Source of the DNA: CAZINM01 sp964540605
GTDB lineage: Bacteria > Patescibacteriota > Dojkabacteria > SC72 > JAHDCA01
NCBI GenBank assembly: GCA_964540605.1
Contig: CAZINM010000001.1
Location: 1 to 39,778 of the forward strand
Direction of reading: 5' to 3'
Length of the DNA stretch: 39,778 nt
Every line of letters begins with the position of its first letter. Position 1 is the first letter of the stretch. The position numbers were made by a program, and so were the translations under genes. Below, in pieces: positions 30,466-37,772 of the stretch. Below the pieces are notes generated by a model. It was not told the DNA's origin. It did not search any database and was given only the letters and a program-made list of their open reading frames with translations.

Positions 30466-31794
30466 ATGGCTTCTGTTAGATATTTTGACTTTGATAAAAG
30501 TGCTTTCGAAAAGGATGAGCAGAAGGTTCTGGAGCATCTGATCAAGGCTGGTGAGGTGATCCATGCTATTTGGGAGAAACAGATAGATCCTCTTACAGGT
30601 GATCTTTTATTGTATCCAGAAGATGTTACAGAAGAAGAGGTTCTTGATGCTGCAAAAGATGATCCAAATATTTTATCTGCATATACAGTAGTTACGAAAG
30701 AGGGTGATGAATTTGTCACAACCCCTTATTCTTTAGCATATAAAGATGATCTAGAACTTTTCTATAAAGAGCTTTTATTAGCAAAAGAAAGTTCAAGCGA
30801 TAAAATGTTAAATGAATATATAGATAAAATAATTGAGTCGTTTAGATCGAACAATTTTGAAGAGGCTTTAGTAGCATATTTAACCAATAAAAGCAGAATT
30901 GAATTCTTGTGTGGTCCTCTTGAAACTTATGAGGATAAATTATTAGGTAAGAAAAAGACCTTCCAATATAATCTAAGAGTTCTTCAAAAGGAACCAACTA
31001 AAGAGATGTCGCAGATGGTTGAGGTTATGAGGAACATCCATTTAAAACAACCAGAAACTTCTGTAGGATCAGAGATCACTCCTGTAGATATATATATCCG
31101 AATTGATCAAGTAATGATGTTTGCTGGAAGGCAGTCAAAATTTTTAGTTTCAAGTACAAATCTTCCAAATGAGCCAGAACTTGTTGAAAAGTATGGGACT
31201 AAAGTTTCTGTATATACAACATCGATGGATCAAAAATTTGAGAAACTTCATAAACCTTTGCTACCTTTTGTAGTTGGTGACGATTTAGGAGATTCTGTTG
31301 ATCAGATGAAAATTGCGATGTTTAAAGGGATTGCTTTGCATGAAATTGCTGAAGGTACTGTGAAATTCAAAGGTATGGCAGATCGTTTGGGTAAGCATAT
31401 AGATTATGTAAGAGAACTTAATGCAGATCTTGTAGGTATGGATAGCGCAAAATATTATGTTCTAAATGGAATGATCTCTTTGGATGAGTATAGGTATTTG
31501 TTAGCTTCCCTTCTAATTTTTGCTATTGATATGTGTGATCAGTTCCGAGAGACTGGAGAATTGAACGATTATGTAATTGGTGATGCAATTCTATTTAATA
31601 GACTCTTCGAAAGTGGCGCGTTAGTAAATAGGGATTCAAAAGTTGCTATTGATTTCACTAGACTTGCTAAGGACATCGAATTTCTATCTAGAATAACAAT
31701 AGATCTTCTTGAAAAAGGAGATCAAAGTGATGCGGAGAAGTTCCTTGATCAATATGGTGATAGAAATGTTTTTGAAAGACTTCCTAAACCTTAG
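30466..31794 (+). CDS. M49 (dipeptidyl peptidase III)-like protein with altered zinc site
   Basis: The middle part has SSTNLPNEPELVEKYGTKVS, resembling the INLPN block of M49 peptidases, and the C-terminal half has LHEIAEG (from 291) and ELNADLVGM (317-325), which correspond to the HExxGH zinc motif and the downstream EExxAD/ExRAD motif. The first His and Glu are kept, but the second His is missing (HEIAEG). At 442 aa it is shorter than classical DPP III (550-700). Activity is therefore uncertain. It sits between the Gre-like gene and a small basic protein, tightly spaced. An unrelated zinc-hydrolase fold is possible. Confidence 0.55.
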   Translation: MASVRYFDFDKSAFEKDEQKVLEHLIKAGEVIHAIWEKQIDPLTGDLLLYPEDVTEEEVLDAAKDDPNILSAYTVVTKEGDEFVTTPYSLAYKDDLELFYKELLLAKESSSDKMLNEYIDKIIESFRSNNFEEALVAYLTNKSRIEFLCGPLETYEDKLLGKKKTFQYNLRVLQKEPTKEMSQMVEVMRNIHLKQPETSVGSEITPVDIYIRIDQVMMFAGRQSKFLVSSTNLPNEPELVEKYGTKVSVYTTSMDQKFEKLHKPLLPFVVGDDLGDSVDQMKIAMFKGIALHEIAEGTVKFKGMADRLGKHIDYVRELNADLVGMDSAKYYVLNGMISLDEYRYLLASLLIFAIDMCDQFRETGELNDYVIGDAILFNRLFESGALVNRDSKVAIDFTRLAKDIEFLSRITIDLLEKGDQSDAEKFLDQYGDRNVFERLPKP

Positions 31795-31821
31795 AATAAT
31801 TTGTGTGAAATTGGATCTCAT

Positions 31822-32259
31822 ATGGAGTCTGTAAAAGATCTGCTCAGATCAAAAGAGAGTTTTGTTGGTGATATTGCTGAAAGACATAAATATGTCACAA
31901 AAGAATTTCAAGATTACGGATACAGGATTGCGGTTAAACTGGGTCAAACTAAGCAAGCATCGCTTTATATTAAATTAGCAAAAGAAAAGCCAAGAACTTT
32001 GATGGATCAAGCTTTCTCTTTTGCTATAGATTATCCTAATGCAAAAAATAAAGGTCGCTTGTTTATGTGGAAATTGAAGGAATTGGAGAAAGAACAAACG
32101 GATAAAAATATGGAAGATAATAGAAACAAGCCAGAAAAAGAAAAAGTTCGAAAGAAAGTGAAAGAAAGGAAACAAGACGAACATAAAACGGATCTTATAG
32201 ATAAAAGTTTAACCACAAAGAAAGTCAGTAAAAAAAACTTGAAAGGAGTGGCAAAATGA
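31822..32259 (+). CDS. Small protein with basic tail, unknown function
   Basis: Unrecognised. 145 residues from ATG 31822: a helical N-terminal part (SVKDLLRSKESFVGDIAERH, then a YIKLAKEKPR segment) and a C-terminal tail of about 60 residues dominated by K, E, R, D and N. A few more in-frame codons upstream include a TTG at 31801, but the ATG is preferred. The stop overlaps the start of the first ABC permease (ATGA), suggesting coupled translation. The basic tail could bind nucleic acid, but nothing else supports this. Confidence 0.7.
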   Translation: MESVKDLLRSKESFVGDIAERHKYVTKEFQDYGYRIAVKLGQTKQASLYIKLAKEKPRTLMDQAFSFAIDYPNAKNKGRLFMWKLKELEKEQTDKNMEDNRNKPEKEKVRKKVKERKQDEHKTDLIDKSLTTKKVSKKNLKGVAK

Positions 32260-33065
32260 CTGATCTAGTACAGTTTGCAAGTGTGGCATTTGTTGAATTC
32301 AGATTGGCACTTTCTTCCGAGTTTGCTTATAAATGGCAAGTTTTGATCTGGGTAATTTCTGATACTATCCAGCCTATTATCTTCGCTGTTCTTTGGTCGG
32401 CAGTTGCAATGACTGGAACAAGAGATTTTACAGCTGGTGACATGATCTCCTACTATTTTATGGTAATGATAGTATCTCGTTTAACTCAGGATTGGTCTAT
32501 ACAATTTGTTTCAAATTCAATTATTGCAGGAGATTTCTCAAAATATCTTGTTCGCCCATTTAATTACCTTTCAGAGATGTTTGGTATAAGCCTAGCTGTA
32601 AGAACATTAAGAATAGTAATTATGCTTCCATTAATAATCGTTGGAAACTTTCTTCTAAAGGATCATCTTAACTATGTAATAGATCCGAATTCTTTAATTC
32701 TTTTCTTTTTCTCTTTGTGTATCGGTTTCGCTTTGAATTTTGTATTGGGTAATATATTCGCTTTACTAGCTATTTTCATAAAACAGATCGTTGGATTAAG
32801 AGCTCTTTATGTTAATTTTTTATCAATTCTATCTGGGGAATATATTCCATTGAAAGTGCTAGCTGTCGGGACATTCTTCTTATTCGAGGTCTTACCATTT
32901 AGATATACATTATCTTTCCCTATTGAGATAATTAGCGATGATCTTTCTGTATCACAAGTTCAAAGAGGCTTTCTGATCTCAATTATTTGGCTTATTGTAC
33001 TTATAGTGCTCTATAATATTGTTTACAAAATTGCGATTAAAAAATATGAGTCAGAGGGTATATGA
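32256..33065 (+). CDS. ABC-2 type transporter permease
   Basis: Inner-membrane permease of about six hydrophobic segments, 269 aa, with the soluble N-terminal stretch and the IIAGDFSKYLVRPFNYL motif typical of ABC-2 permeases (the family with the GxxxxxLxRP signature). AAAGGAG precedes the ATG, one of few good ribosome binding sites here. It overlaps the previous gene and the next permease by four bases each. No ATPase gene lies nearby, so the motor protein must be encoded elsewhere. Substrate unknown. Confidence 0.82.
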   Translation: MTDLVQFASVAFVEFRLALSSEFAYKWQVLIWVISDTIQPIIFAVLWSAVAMTGTRDFTAGDMISYYFMVMIVSRLTQDWSIQFVSNSIIAGDFSKYLVRPFNYLSEMFGISLAVRTLRIVIMLPLIIVGNFLLKDHLNYVIDPNSLILFFFSLCIGFALNFVLGNIFALLAIFIKQIVGLRALYVNFLSILSGEYIPLKVLAVGTFFLFEVLPFRYTLSFPIEIISDDLSVSQVQRGFLISIIWLIVLIVLYNIVYKIAIKKYESEGI

Positions 33066-33877
33066 AATTATTTAAATGGCTAGCAAAATTTCCATTTTAT
33101 TACTTCAGGGTCTGGATATCTGTTGTAAATAAAAGTTTGAGCAAAAGCATGTCCAATCAGTTCGAATTTGCTTCAAAACTGGTTCGTATGGTATTGATCG
33201 TTGCCTTACAGATATTATTGGTCCAATCTTTATATGCAGGTACAGAATATGTTAAAGGATGGTCTATGAGTGAGTATTATTTATTGCTCGGAACTTTCAA
33301 TTTCGTTAATTATCTTAGTTGGGGGATCTTTAATATAAATTTTTGGAGGATAGAAGAAAAAATACTTAAAGGAGAGTTTGATTTCTTACTTTTATTACCA
33401 ACTGGGTCTATATTTTCCGCTTCTATGTCTGAATTCTTCCTTGATGATGCAATAGGATCTTTGTCTGGAGTAGTTTTGATCGGTTACTATCTTGTTACAA
33501 ATCCTGCCAGCATAACACTAAGTTCAGTAGTAGGTTATTTAGTAGCGATCCTGATAGGCTTCATTGTTTGGTTTTGTATCCATTTAGCTGTTGCAGCAGT
33601 GAATTTCCTGTCCGTAAAGAATGGTCTTATGGAGCTAATTAAAAGTCTTACAAGATTAGGATCTTTTCCGATCGATATTTTTTCAGAAGTTGTAAGATAT
33701 GTTCTCTACTCAATATTTCCCGTTGCATTTATTGCTGCAGTACCAAGTAGAATACTCTCAGGAGCATTTGATTGGTCTTATATAGTTCTAGGTTTTCTGG
33801 TTTCTTTGATCTTATTAATTATTTCAAGAAGTTTCTGGCATTATTGCATTAGATTTTATACAAGCTCCGGCGGATAG
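33062..33877 (+). CDS. ABC-2 type transporter permease, second subunit
   Basis: 271 aa with about six hydrophobic segments and a motif ILKGEFDFLLLLPTGSIFSA that matches the corresponding GEFDxxLLxP region of paired ABC-2 permeases. It overlaps the first permease gene (ATGA), so the two probably form a heterodimer. It is the last gene of the group; the HD-domain gene that follows has its own -10 element. Confidence 0.82.
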   Translation: MKLFKWLAKFPFYYFRVWISVVNKSLSKSMSNQFEFASKLVRMVLIVALQILLVQSLYAGTEYVKGWSMSEYYLLLGTFNFVNYLSWGIFNINFWRIEEKILKGEFDFLLLLPTGSIFSASMSEFFLDDAIGSLSGVVLIGYYLVTNPASITLSSVVGYLVAILIGFIVWFCIHLAVAAVNFLSVKNGLMELIKSLTRLGSFPIDIFSEVVRYVLYSIFPVAFIAAVPSRILSGAFDWSYIVLGFLVSLILLIISRSFWHYCIRFYTSSGG

Positions 33878-33918
33878 AAAAGTCTCACTTTTTATAAGAT
33901 AAACTTTGTAAAATATTC

Positions 33919-33924
33919 TATAAT
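33919..33924 (+). promoter_or_regulatory. -10 element upstream of the HD-domain gene
   Basis: A perfect TATAAT 29 bases before the ATG. No clear -35 hexamer. Confidence 0.4.
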
Positions 33925-33953
33925 ATACAGATTACTTATAAGGTAGATATATT

Positions 33954-34505
33954 ATGACTAGAGATGAAGCAGAAGTATTACTTCGTGAATATACAAAGAA
34001 TGAGAATTTGATCAAGCATATGTATGCAGTTGAAGCAGCTATGAGATCCTATGCGCAAAAATTTGGTGAAGATGAAGATTTATGGGCAATAGCTGGCCTT
34101 CTCCATGATTTTGACTATGAAAAAATGGGCAATGAGCATCCTTCTGAATGGGGATATCAACTACTTAGAGAGCATGGAGTAGGAGAAGAAGTAATTCAAT
34201 CTATTATTGGACATGTTGATGGAGGATTGCCACTGTCACGTCCGTCCTTGATGGCGAAGACTCTCTTTGCTGTTGACGAACTTACTGGATTTATTGTCGC
34301 TTGTGCATTACCAAGGCCTAACCAGTTATCAGATCTAGAAGTAAGTTCAGTCAAAAAGAAATTGAAAGATAAAGCGTTTGCTAAAGGAGTTAATAGAGAT
34401 GATATAAGAATTGGGGTTGAAGAACTAAATATCGATCTGGACCAGCATATAAGGAATGTTATAGACGCAATGATCGGCATCAAGGACAAACTTGGACTTC
34501 GTTAA
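33954..34505 (+). CDS. HD-domain hydrolase
   Basis: Probable metal-dependent phosphohydrolase. H22 (NLIKHMYAVE), the H51-D52 pair in GLLHDFDYE, EHPSEWG with a further His, and IIGHVDGG fit the HD-domain ligand pattern. At 183 aa it is a stand-alone domain like the predicted HDIG proteins of other bacteria. AAGGTAG near 33940-33946 may act as a weak ribosome binding site. Substrate unknown. It precedes serS by 24 bases. Confidence 0.85.
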   Translation: MTRDEAEVLLREYTKNENLIKHMYAVEAAMRSYAQKFGEDEDLWAIAGLLHDFDYEKMGNEHPSEWGYQLLREHGVGEEVIQSIIGHVDGGLPLSRPSLMAKTLFAVDELTGFIVACALPRPNQLSDLEVSSVKKKLKDKAFAKGVNRDDIRIGVEELNIDLDQHIRNVIDAMIGIKDKLGLR

Positions 34506-34529
34506 TCTTTAAATTGATAAATAAATAAA

Positions 34530-35801
34530 ATGATAGATATAAAAAGAATTGTTGAGAATCGAGATGAAGTTGAGAGAGCTCTGCTTAAAAGGATGGATAA
34601 AGCATCTCTTGACCTTGATACTATCTTAGAAACATATAAGAAAAAGGTTGATCTGCAAAGAGATTATGAGAAATTAAGAGCAGACCAGAATTCTTATAAC
34701 GACAAGATGGCTTCAGTAGAAAAGGGAAGTGCTGAATTCAAAGAATTGATCGAGATGCTTAAAACAAAGGCAGGTGAAGTTAAAGAAGCTGAGGAATTGG
34801 TAAGAACTGAAAGTGAAAAATTGGACAGTCTAGTTGAAGTTCTTCCAAATATACCAGATGAAGATGTTGTTGCTGGAGAGAAGGAGAATAATGAAGTAAT
34901 TGAAACTTATGGAGAAAAGCCTCAGTTTGATTTCGAGATAAAAGATCATATTCAACTTGGTGACGAGTTGTCTTTGTTTGATTTTGATCGAGCGGCAAAA
35001 ATGGGCGGAGCTCAAATGGCTATGTATAGAGGAGATGGAGCATTACTAGAATTTGGATTGATCCAATTTTTCATTAGTGAGCATGTTAAAGATGGCTTTG
35101 AATTTATATTACCACCACATCTGTTAACAGAAGATGCTGCTTATGTAGCAGGACAATTACCAAAATTTAGGGAGGATGTTTATTGGACACAAGACGGATC
35201 TTGCTTGCTACCAACGGCAGAAACGGCTCTAGCTAACTTCTATAAAGATGAGGTTATTGAAGAGAAAGATCTTCCTAAGAAACTTTTTGGATATACTCCA
35301 TGCTATAGAAGAGAGGCTGGGAGTTATCGTGCTAATGAAAGGGGTTTAATGAGAATGCATCAATTCAATAAAGTTGAGATGTTCCAATATACAACTGATT
35401 TTGGCTCTGAAGAGGCCTTCTTAGAGTTAGTTAACAAGGCTTCGGATCTAGTTAAAAAATTGGGATTACACCACAATATTGTTAAATTAGCAGCCGGAGA
35501 TTGTTCTGCAGGAATGGCTAGAACTTATGATGTTGAAGTATATCTTCCATATTTAGAAAGGTATATTGAAGTAAGTTCGATATCTAATGCTCGAGATTAT
35601 CAGGCTAGAAGAGGGAATATGCGTTTTAAACCAACTGAAGGTGGTAAGCCAAGATTCATGCACACATTAAATGCTTCAGGATTAGCGACAAGTAGGTTAA
35701 TGGTTGCTATTGTCGAAACTTATCAAAACAAAGATGGCTCAATAACTGTACCTGAGGTGCTTCGAAAATTTGTTGGAAAGGATCTAATTAAGAAATCCTA
35801 G
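34530..35801 (+). CDS. serS: Seryl-tRNA synthetase
   Basis: Class II synthetase that charges tRNA-Ser. The N-terminal coiled-coil arm (about 30-110) binds the long variable arm of tRNA-Ser. The serine-binding TAE motif is at 229-231; the motif 2 region reads CYRREAGSYRANERGLMR followed by MHQFNKVEMF; motif 3 is near the C-terminus (LNASGLATSRLMVAI). The length of 423 aa is standard. The next gene starts four bases after its stop. Confidence 0.97.
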   Translation: MIDIKRIVENRDEVERALLKRMDKASLDLDTILETYKKKVDLQRDYEKLRADQNSYNDKMASVEKGSAEFKELIEMLKTKAGEVKEAEELVRTESEKLDSLVEVLPNIPDEDVVAGEKENNEVIETYGEKPQFDFEIKDHIQLGDELSLFDFDRAAKMGGAQMAMYRGDGALLEFGLIQFFISEHVKDGFEFILPPHLLTEDAAYVAGQLPKFREDVYWTQDGSCLLPTAETALANFYKDEVIEEKDLPKKLFGYTPCYRREAGSYRANERGLMRMHQFNKVEMFQYTTDFGSEEAFLELVNKASDLVKKLGLHHNIVKLAAGDCSAGMARTYDVEVYLPYLERYIEVSSISNARDYQARRGNMRFKPTEGGKPRFMHTLNASGLATSRLMVAIVETYQNKDGSITVPEVLRKFVGKDLIKKS

Positions 35802-35805
35802 CCGA

Positions 35806-36360
35806 ATGTCATTAAAACTTGGTATTGACCCTGAGAGGTCTTTCAAAAATCAGATGCATAATGTAGCAATTGAGGTCGTAAAATTGATCGACTCTCAGGG
35901 TATACCGGTGATTCACATAAATCCAAACTATTATCATATTGAGCTTTTTCAATTAAGTGGCGCGAGCAATCCTATAAGGTCGTTTTTAAGGAACTGGGTG
36001 TTAAGAAGATACCACATAAAACCTTTCGATCTTGCGATCGATCATGTTAAGTTAGGATCGGCAGGTCATATGCGCGAACTTGTTTCACTTCAAGTAGGTG
36101 AAGGGTCTGACCAGCTTAGGGATATTGTTTATGATCTTGCAAAAAGGCTTAATATCAAGAGAGTTAGATCATTTGATCCTTGTGTGAGGATTGGTAGGAT
36201 ATCTAAAGATCTTTCTGACCAGGAATATCATAATCTAGTTAACACAATCCAAGAATTCAATTTAACCTCAATTTCTAAAGTGAAATTTAAATTCAATGGA
36301 TTGAGCGTTTTACAAAGTAAAGATGGTCAGATAAAAGAGATCAAGAGATTTGCCACCTAA
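35806..36360 (+). CDS. 2H phosphoesterase (2'-5' RNA ligase)-like protein, motifs degenerate
   Basis: 184 aa. The pattern suggests the LigT/2H fold: a first motif YHIELFQLSG (H44) and a second FDPCVRIGRIS (123-133) where the family has PHxTLxR. The C-terminal KFKFNGLSVLQSKDG strand is like the last strand of the fold. The second HxT is replaced by C126-V-R, so classical two-histidine catalysis is unlikely. It follows serS by four bases, suggesting co-expression. The family call is tentative. Confidence 0.5.
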   Translation: MSLKLGIDPERSFKNQMHNVAIEVVKLIDSQGIPVIHINPNYYHIELFQLSGASNPIRSFLRNWVLRRYHIKPFDLAIDHVKLGSAGHMRELVSLQVGEGSDQLRDIVYDLAKRLNIKRVRSFDPCVRIGRISKDLSDQEYHNLVNTIQEFNLTSISKVKFKFNGLSVLQSKDGQIKEIKRFAT

Positions 36361-36364
36361 AGTT

Positions 36365-37255
36365 CTAATTATGAAGGAAACTTTTTATATATCTTCTAGC
36401 TTCTGAGATATTTGTAACTTTTTCATGCTTTGTCTTATTCCTGAACCATGTTCTTTGCCTTTTAGCATATTGGATAGTGTGCCTTATGATCAGTCCTTTT
36501 ACTTCATCTAATGATATTTTATTCTCAAAATATTCTTTAAATTCCTGATAACCAATAATATTGAAATTTTTATTTTCATTTAAGATCTCTTTTTTATAGA
36601 TCTCTGCTTCTGAAAGTAGGCCATCTTCGAACATTTTCATAGTTCTTTGAAATATCTGCTCATCTAAAATATTTTTGGGCTTATCTATAAGTAGGAAAAG
36701 ATGATTCAATTCTTCTGACCTTTTAGGATCAACGCCTCTTCTAATTGCTCCAATTAAGCGCATTCTATTATTCTTATCACTATTGTTTAGCTTATATAGA
36801 TCATCTCCAAGCAATTGTTGAAGTTCGGAGATCGAAAAATTCTCATAATTTGAACTTTCTTTCTTATCTTGCTGGCCTAGATCATAATTATAGATCACAG
36901 AGTTGATATATAATCCTGTGCCTCCAACTAAAAATGCTGGTTTGTTGGGATCTAGTTGAGATAAAATAGAAAAGCATTCGCTTTGATACCTTTTTAGATC
37001 ATACTGCTTCGAAATCGATATGTGTCCATAAAGATAATGATCGATACCATTGATCACCCATTTATTATCCAAGACCTGCTCAGGTTGAGGTCTTGCAGTC
37101 CCAATCTTTAGCTCTTTATAGATCTGTTTTGAATCTGCGTTGATTATTACACCACCAAATTCTTTTGCTAATGATATACCTATGGCACTTTTTCCTGTTG
37201 CAGTAGATCCACCAATTACAATGATCGGTGGAATTGTTTTATTTTTTAGATCCAT
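36365..37255 (-). CDS. miaA: tRNA dimethylallyltransferase
   Basis: Adds the dimethylallyl group to A37 of tRNAs reading UNN codons. The P-loop GSTATGKS (16-23), the INADSKQIYKELKIGTA block with the catalytic Asp, FLVGGTGLYINSV and the C-terminal RHTIQYAKRQRTWFRN are clear. The length of 296 aa is normal. Its start overlaps the end of the upstream membrane gene by 17 bases. It is convergent with the 2H-like gene, four bases apart, with no terminator visible. Confidence 0.96.
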   Translation of the reverse strand: MDLKNKTIPPIIVIGGSTATGKSAIGISLAKEFGGVIINADSKQIYKELKIGTARPQPEQVLDNKWVINGIDHYLYGHISISKQYDLKRYQSECFSILSQLDPNKPAFLVGGTGLYINSVIYNYDLGQQDKKESSNYENFSISELQQLLGDDLYKLNNSDKNNRMRLIGAIRRGVDPKRSEELNHLFLLIDKPKNILDEQIFQRTMKMFEDGLLSEAEIYKKEILNENKNFNIIGYQEFKEYFENKISLDEVKGLIIRHTIQYAKRQRTWFRNKTKHEKVTNISEARRYIKSFLHN

Positions 37256-37772
37256 CTGTATCTGGAAATATCTTTCTAACGATAATATGGTTTAAAGCTG
37301 TTATTACAATGACTGTAAAAGAGATCGAAAGTATTATCTGACCAACTGGGGAAGGAATGAATAACCCTATAGATACACCCAAGATCATCATTATAATAAT
37401 TGTATTTATTGAATTTTTAAAATGAGCTCTGTTTATCACATCGGGATCGAAATTCTTTTTTCCTAGACCAGAGATCATGTCAAAACCGTATTTTGAAAGC
37501 ATTAACGAATTAATTAATAGTACTGATATAAGGCCAATTTGATTAAGTCCTGTCGTAATACTGGCGAAATAGAGCTCATTAATTAGTGCAATAACAAGAT
37601 AAAGGCATAATAGAACTATTTGGGAAAGCATGGAAAATAAGAATAATTTTTTTGAGGCTATTTTGAAATAGAAATATAGGGACATAGGGATGCAAAGCAA
37701 GATTATCAATAGAACGAACTTAAGTAGCTCATGATCTGTATAAATATTTAAAACATTGTTTATGTAATTCAT
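37239..37772 (-). CDS. SecF-like membrane protein, reduced
   Basis: 177 aa with five hydrophobic segments. The order LNQIGLISVLLINSLMLSKY, then a polar loop, then SINTIIIMMILGVSIGLF and a VGQIILSISFTVIVITAL helix, matches the TM4-TM6 pattern of SecD/SecF. The large periplasmic domain and the usual DTIVVFDRI/DxNxTT motifs are missing. It overlaps the SecD-like gene (ATGA) upstream and miaA downstream. The call leans on position after SecD; as a stand-alone sequence it would be an unknown membrane protein. Confidence 0.5.
   Translation of the reverse strand: MNYINNVLNIYTDHELLKFVLLIILLCIPMSLYFYFKIASKKLFLFSMLSQIVLLCLYLVIALINELYFASITTGLNQIGLISVLLINSLMLSKYGFDMISGLGKKNFDPDVINRAHFKNSINTIIIMMILGVSIGLFIPSPVGQIILSISFTVIVITALNHIIVRKIFPDTDGSKK

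Noticed and set aside
331..36360. Alternative genetic code with TGA read as Gly
   Set aside because: TGA ends L14, L5, QueA and the ComM-like gene exactly where the families end, and no gene needs TGA read-through.
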